Part shown: positions 6,270 through 10,130 of the stretch, piece after piece
Layout of the letters: every line of letters begins with the position of its first letter
How positions within the stretch are numbered: position 1 is the stretch's first letter
NCBI GenBank assembly: GCA_010028615.1
Contig: RHAS01000020.1
Span: 1-10,130, forward strand
Origin: Actinomycetota bacterium
GTDB lineage: Bacteria; Actinomycetota; Actinomycetes; Actinomycetales; Microbacteriaceae
Reading direction: 5' to 3'
Length of the DNA stretch: 10,130 bases
Notes under the pieces: model-generated
The model's database searches: none
Told to the model about the DNA's origin: nothing
What the model saw: only the letters and a program-made list of their open reading frames with translations
Made by a program: the position numbers and the translations under genes

Positions 6270-7750
6270 TGGCTAAGACCAAAACAAAAAGAGCAGCTAA
6301 TCCACCAGCTGGGATGTTTTGGTCTCGACTATCACTAAAAACTAGAGTTACAGCTACTTCGGTCATTGCCCTGGCCGCTGTGTTGGCTGTTTTTGTGCTC
6401 GGAACTGTTGCCTTCTTTCGCAATGACATCCAACGCGGAACAGAAAAAACTCTGATAGAAGCTGCCGAGGTGCTTGCTGAAACCGATCCGATTACGATCA
6501 GGGAGCGATTTATTGCGGGAGATATCGCACTGCCAGCACTACCGAGTGATTACTACATCGCTTTCCTAGATCCAGATGGTGAAGTTTTTCTTGGTCTAGT
6601 CTCCTCAGCTATTGGTGATCGACCAGTGCCAAACTTAAGTGAATTCAAACTTCTCAACGTCATTGCCTTGAAAGGTAAGCCTTTCACCGCGGATATAGCT
6701 AAAGGTTCAAATGATAGGCCTCAGGAATGGCGCTTGGTTGCGCTTCCACTCAAGAACCTCTCTGGCTCCGTTGTTGTTGCTATTCCAACAACCTACGAGC
6801 AAACCATTTTGAACCAGTATCGGGCTATTGGCTTTGGGTTCAGCACCATTTTGCTAGTCATTATTGCCGCTGCGCTCTGGCTTAGCGTAAATGCTGCCCT
6901 AAAGCCTCTTCGCGAGGTAACCACCGCGGCTGACGCGGTTCGTGAGGGAAAACTTGATTCCAGATTGCCACCCATTGAAGGCAATACCGAAATTGCGATC
7001 ATCAACAGGTCCCTAAATGAGATGTTGGACTCAGTAGAAACCTCCTTGGCTGAACGAAATCGAACTGTGAACAGAATGAAAGAGTTTGTGGCGGATGCCA
7101 GTCACGAGCTAAGAACTCCTTTAGTAACCTTGCGCGGCTATGCCGAGCTTTACCGTAAAGGTGCCTTCAAGACTAAAGCTGAGGTAAACAATGCCATGGC
7201 CAAAATAGAAGCCGAAGCTATGCGCATGTCATCTCTCGTCGAATCACTGCTAGCACTGGCTAGGTTAGATAACCAAGTAGCGCTGGTAAAAGCCAAGACC
7301 GATTTGAATAAGTTGATCAACTCAGTTGTTGAAAACATCAGAGCGGGCTACCCAGATGTTTCGATTAGTTTTAAGAATCTTTCCGGGAAAACTAAGGCTG
7401 AGAAAATAGAGTGGAACGTCGATGAGGCTGGTATCACTCAGGTGGTAACTAACCTGGTAAGCAATGCCCGAATCTTTGCCGGTGAAAAACCGATTGAGAT
7501 TACTGCTGGAATCAAAAACGAAGAACTAGTAATTGAAGTTATCGATCATGGACAGGGAATACCAAAGCAGCTTCGTCGCAAAGTTTTTGAACGCTTCTAT
7601 CGCAGCGACAACTCTAGAAATAGAGATGCCGGCGGTTCAGGTCTAGGTTTGGCAATTGCTAAGGAAATTGTAGAAGCGCACGGCGGCAAGATTGTCGCTG
7701 ATGAAACCAAAGGCGGCGGAGCAACTTTTAGAATCACCTTGCCTCGCTAA
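6269..7750 (+). CDS. Membrane sensor histidine kinase, PhoR-like partner
   Basis: 493 residues, about the length of mycobacterial PhoR. Topology: basic cytoplasmic N-terminus, membrane helix about 28-50, extracytoplasmic sensor region about 51-185, second helix about 187-209, then a HAMP linker (210-262, with LKPLREVT). In the HisKA domain the H box is SHELRTP with phosphoacceptor H279 and the HExxT arrangement found in bifunctional kinase/phosphatases. The ATPase domain shows the N box QVVTNLVSNARIF (N395, N399), G1 DHGQGI (426-431), F box FERFYRSD (440-447) and G2 GGSGLGLAI (455-463). Every catalytic box is intact. The sensor region has no motif that tells the signal. Start codon overlaps the regulator's stop, so kinase and regulator are one coupled operon. 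No terminator follows, and some transcripts may run into the WXG100 gene. Confidence 0.93.
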   Translation: MAKTKTKRAANPPAGMFWSRLSLKTRVTATSVIALAAVLAVFVLGTVAFFRNDIQRGTEKTLIEAAEVLAETDPITIRERFIAGDIALPALPSDYYIAFLDPDGEVFLGLVSSAIGDRPVPNLSEFKLLNVIALKGKPFTADIAKGSNDRPQEWRLVALPLKNLSGSVVVAIPTTYEQTILNQYRAIGFGFSTILLVIIAAALWLSVNAALKPLREVTTAADAVREGKLDSRLPPIEGNTEIAIINRSLNEMLDSVETSLAERNRTVNRMKEFVADASHELRTPLVTLRGYAELYRKGAFKTKAEVNNAMAKIEAEAMRMSSLVESLLALARLDNQVALVKAKTDLNKLINSVVENIRAGYPDVSISFKNLSGKTKAEKIEWNVDEAGITQVVTNLVSNARIFAGEKPIEITAGIKNEELVIEVIDHGQGIPKQLRRKVFERFYRSDNSRNRDAGGSGLGLAIAKEIVEAHGGKIVADETKGGGATFRITLPR

Positions 7751-7822
7751 CAAGCTAGCTGGCACGCAAATTATCAACAGATATCAATCCTTTTACCTAT
7801 TTGCCTGCCCTCTGAGTTTGGA

Positions 7823-7846
7823 TTGTTTACCTAAGGAGGTAAACAA
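7823..7846 (+). promoter_or_regulatory. Perfect hairpin enclosing the WXG100 ribosome-binding site
   Basis: TTGTTTACC (7823-7831) and GGTAAACAA (7838-7846) are perfect 9-bp arms around a six-base loop TAAGGA, ending directly before the ATG at 7847. The very strong Shine-Dalgarno AAGGAGG (7833-7839) lies mostly in the loop and partly in the 3' arm. As RNA this could expose or hide the site; as DNA the same palindrome could be an operator. An 8-base copy of part of the arm, TTTACCTA, recurs at 7792-7799 and 7826-7833. Confidence 0.6.
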
Positions 7847-8134
7847 ATGGCACAGATACAAGTAGACAGCGAGCAAGTGCTCGCTGCAAATAGCACCATC
7901 CAGGCAACGATTGCAAAAGTGCAAACTGAAGTCGATGCACTTCACGCTCAGCTTCTGCGACTGCAAGATGTTTGGCGCGGATCGGCGGCAAGTAGCTTTC
8001 AGGAGCTAGTTGGTCGTTGGAAAATCACAGCAACAACTGTCGACAACCAGCTCGGCGAGCTCGGCACAGCACTTCGCATCGCCGCTCATCAATACAGCGA
8101 AATTGAAGCAGCTAACCAGAGGCTATTCGTCTAG
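7847..8134 (+). CDS. WXG100-family protein, predicted type VII (ESX) secretion substrate
   Basis: 95 residues, the standard size for ESAT-6-like proteins. Two long helices flank the hairpin motif W43-R44-G45 (LQDVWRGSAASSFQ). A YxxxE signal (Y83 to E87, QYSEIEAAN) near the C-terminus corresponds to the YxxxD/E type VII export motif. Such proteins are exported as helical dimers through an EccC-driven membrane machine. No ecc gene or second WXG100 partner is visible here, so it may form a homodimer or pair with a distant product. It has the strongest ribosome-binding site among the starts examined in this window, consistent with abundant expression. It sits 96 bp after the kinase gene and is closed by a strong terminator at 8152-8185. 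Confidence 0.9.
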   Translation: MAQIQVDSEQVLAANSTIQATIAKVQTEVDALHAQLLRLQDVWRGSAASSFQELVGRWKITATTVDNQLGELGTALRIAAHQYSEIEAANQRLFV

Positions 8135-8151
8135 TTTCTCGATGAATGCGT

Positions 8152-8185
8152 AAAGGGGTGAAACCATTTCTGGTTTCACCCCTTT
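8152..8185. terminator. Strong bidirectional intrinsic terminator between wxg100 and groEL
   Basis: A perfect 14-bp stem, AAAGGGGTGAAACC against GGTTTCACCCCTTT, with a six-base loop. It is followed by TTTTAG reading plus and TTTACG reading minus. It lies 17 bases after the WXG100 stop and 28 bases after the groEL stop, so it can serve both converging genes. Confidence 0.88.
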
Positions 8186-8212
8186 TAGCCGGAGCGATAC
8201 TCGGCTAAGTTT

Positions 8213-8214
<2 letters not shown>
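8186..8214 (+). terminator. Second, weaker hairpin with T tract
   Basis: TAGCCG (8186-8191) pairs with CGGCTA (8202-8207) around ten bases, followed by AG and five T (8210-8214). It directly abuts the larger stem and would act as a back-up for plus-strand transcription; its T tract overlaps the groEL stop codon. Confidence 0.5.
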
Positions 8215-9835
<1,621 letters not shown>

Positions 9836-9840
9836 TTACG

Positions 9841-9847
9841 CCCTCCT
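9841..9847 (-). promoter_or_regulatory. groEL Shine-Dalgarno
   Basis: AGGAGGG on the minus strand, 11 bases before the ATG at 9829. It is longer-spaced than usual but near-perfect, and lies outside the CIRCE element. Confidence 0.7.
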
Positions 9848-9869
9848 GGACGAGTAGTAAAACGGATAG

Positions 9870-9896
9870 TTAGCACTCAAGGATGAAGAGTGCTAA
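9870..9896. promoter_or_regulatory. CIRCE operator (HrcA binding site)
   Basis: TTAGCACTC (9870-9878), nine bases, GAGTGCTAA (9888-9896): an exact match to the consensus inverted repeat. It lies at the predicted groEL transcription start, where bound HrcA would block initiation until heat or misfolded protein titrates GroEL and inactivates HrcA (established for the system). Confidence 0.97.
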
Positions 9897-9899
9897 TCA

Positions 9900-9928
9900 A
9901 TTCTGGCACTCTCTGGGGCAGAGTGCAA
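9900..9928 (-). promoter_or_regulatory. groEL promoter (-35 / -10)
   Basis: On the minus strand TTGCAC (9928-9923), a 17-base spacer, then CAGAAT (9905-9900), resembling TTGACA/TATAAT. Transcription would begin near 9893, inside the CIRCE, leaving a leader of about 64 bases. The spacer is occupied by a second CIRCE-like palindrome. Confidence 0.6.
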
Positions 9929-9929
9929 G
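9903..9929. promoter_or_regulatory. Second, degenerate CIRCE-like operator
   Basis: CTGGCACTC (9903-9911), nine bases, GAGTGCAAG (9921-9929). Arm length and the 9-bp spacer equal those of CIRCE, the six inner bases of each arm are exact, and 14 of 18 consensus positions match. Its centre is 33 bp from that of the perfect element, about three helical turns, and it fills the spacer of the predicted promoter. Confidence 0.6.
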
Positions 9930-9944
9930 TCTGCCCTTAAAGTG

Positions 9945-9971
9945 ATAGACCACCCTAAAAGGGTGGTCTAT
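9945..9971 (-). terminator. Terminator of the second cold-shock gene
   Basis: ATAGACCACCCT and AGGGTGGTCTAT form a perfect 12-bp stem with a three-base loop, 15 bases beyond the cold-shock stop on the minus strand. The following T run is short (ACTTTAA), so it is judged by its stem and position. It separates that gene from the groEL promoter. Confidence 0.75.
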
Positions 9972-9986
9972 TAGCTTGGGTGGTCC

Positions 9987-10130
9987 TTAGATTACGCGGA
10001 CGGCATCGGCCTGAGGGCCTTTGTCTCCGTTTTTAACCTCGAACTCAACTCTCTGGTTTTCCTTGAGTTCCTTGTATCCATCGCCCTGGATGGCTGAGAA
10101 GTGAACAAACACGTCGGCGCCTCCATCCTG
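9987..10130 (-). CDS. Cold-shock protein (CspA family), 5' part outside the window
   Basis: The last 47 residues and TAA stop of a compact cold-shock domain. [17 protein letters not shown] holds the RNP2 strand, and EGQ-like ENQRVEFEV with [14 protein letters not shown] is the usual C-terminus. About 20 residues, including RNP1, lie beyond the window end. It is the short single-domain type of about 67 residues, distinct from the extended protein at 1426-1821, which has the divergent RNP2 AFLHVTNL and an extra 65 residues. These proteins bind single-stranded RNA and keep it unstructured. A terminator follows 15 bases after the stop. Confidence 0.95.
   Translation of the reverse strand, partial: QDGGADVFVHFSAIQGDGYKELKENQRVEFEVKNGDKGPQADAVRVI

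Noticed and set aside
5574..7750. Inactive or hybrid two-component pair
   Set aside because: All receiver, H, N, G1, F and G2 residues are present in normal order; nothing is missing.
7751..7765. AGCTAGCT palindrome after the kinase gene as a terminator
   Set aside because: Only a short self-complementary octamer with no loop and no T tract.

Overview
The window looks like chromosomal core DNA from an actinobacterium, most likely a small-genome, moderate-GC member of the Microbacteriaceae (the freshwater Luna-type lineages are a reasonable guess). The lineage call rests on an actinobacterial PSAT sequence, DUF2530 and DUF3027 proteins, a cold-shock protein with the actinobacterial C-terminal extension, bacterial XPB beside its helicase-associated partner, a PhoP-type response regulator, a WXG100 protein, and groEL without an adjacent groES under CIRCE control. 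Genes are tightly packed: three start codons overlap the preceding stop as TAATG, two gaps are 4 bp, and one convergent pair overlaps by 54 bp.

Layout. 1-1012 (+): the 3' two thirds of serC, then a DUF2530 membrane protein. 959-1821 (-): cold-shock protein followed by DUF3027, converging on the DUF2530 gene. 1883-5511 (+): a small two-helix membrane protein, a helicase-associated protein and the XPB-type DNA helicase. 5574-7750 (+): a PhoP/PhoR-like two-component pair, preceded by a 62-bp gap filled with 11-bp-phased heptamer repeats. 7847-8134 (+): a WXG100 (type VII secretion substrate) gene whose ribosome-binding site sits in a perfect 9-bp hairpin. 8152-8214: strong terminators between converging genes. 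8213-9829 (-): groEL, with a perfect CIRCE and a second CIRCE-like operator at its promoter. 9945-9971: terminator. 9987-10130 (-): C-terminal part of a second, ordinary cold-shock protein, cut by the window end.

Gene order from serC to xpb recalls the Mycobacterium tuberculosis Rv0861c-Rv0884c neighbourhood (ercc3, Rv0862c, cspB, DUF3027, serC) in compacted form; this comparison is from memory. There is no mobile element, CRISPR array, tRNA or rRNA. The most interesting signals are regulatory: the phased repeats before the PhoP-like regulator, the hairpin over the WXG100 start, the paired CIRCE operators, and the repeated TAnnCT-AAAAGG-ATG start context. At protein level, two adjacent genes share the same helicase-associated domain.
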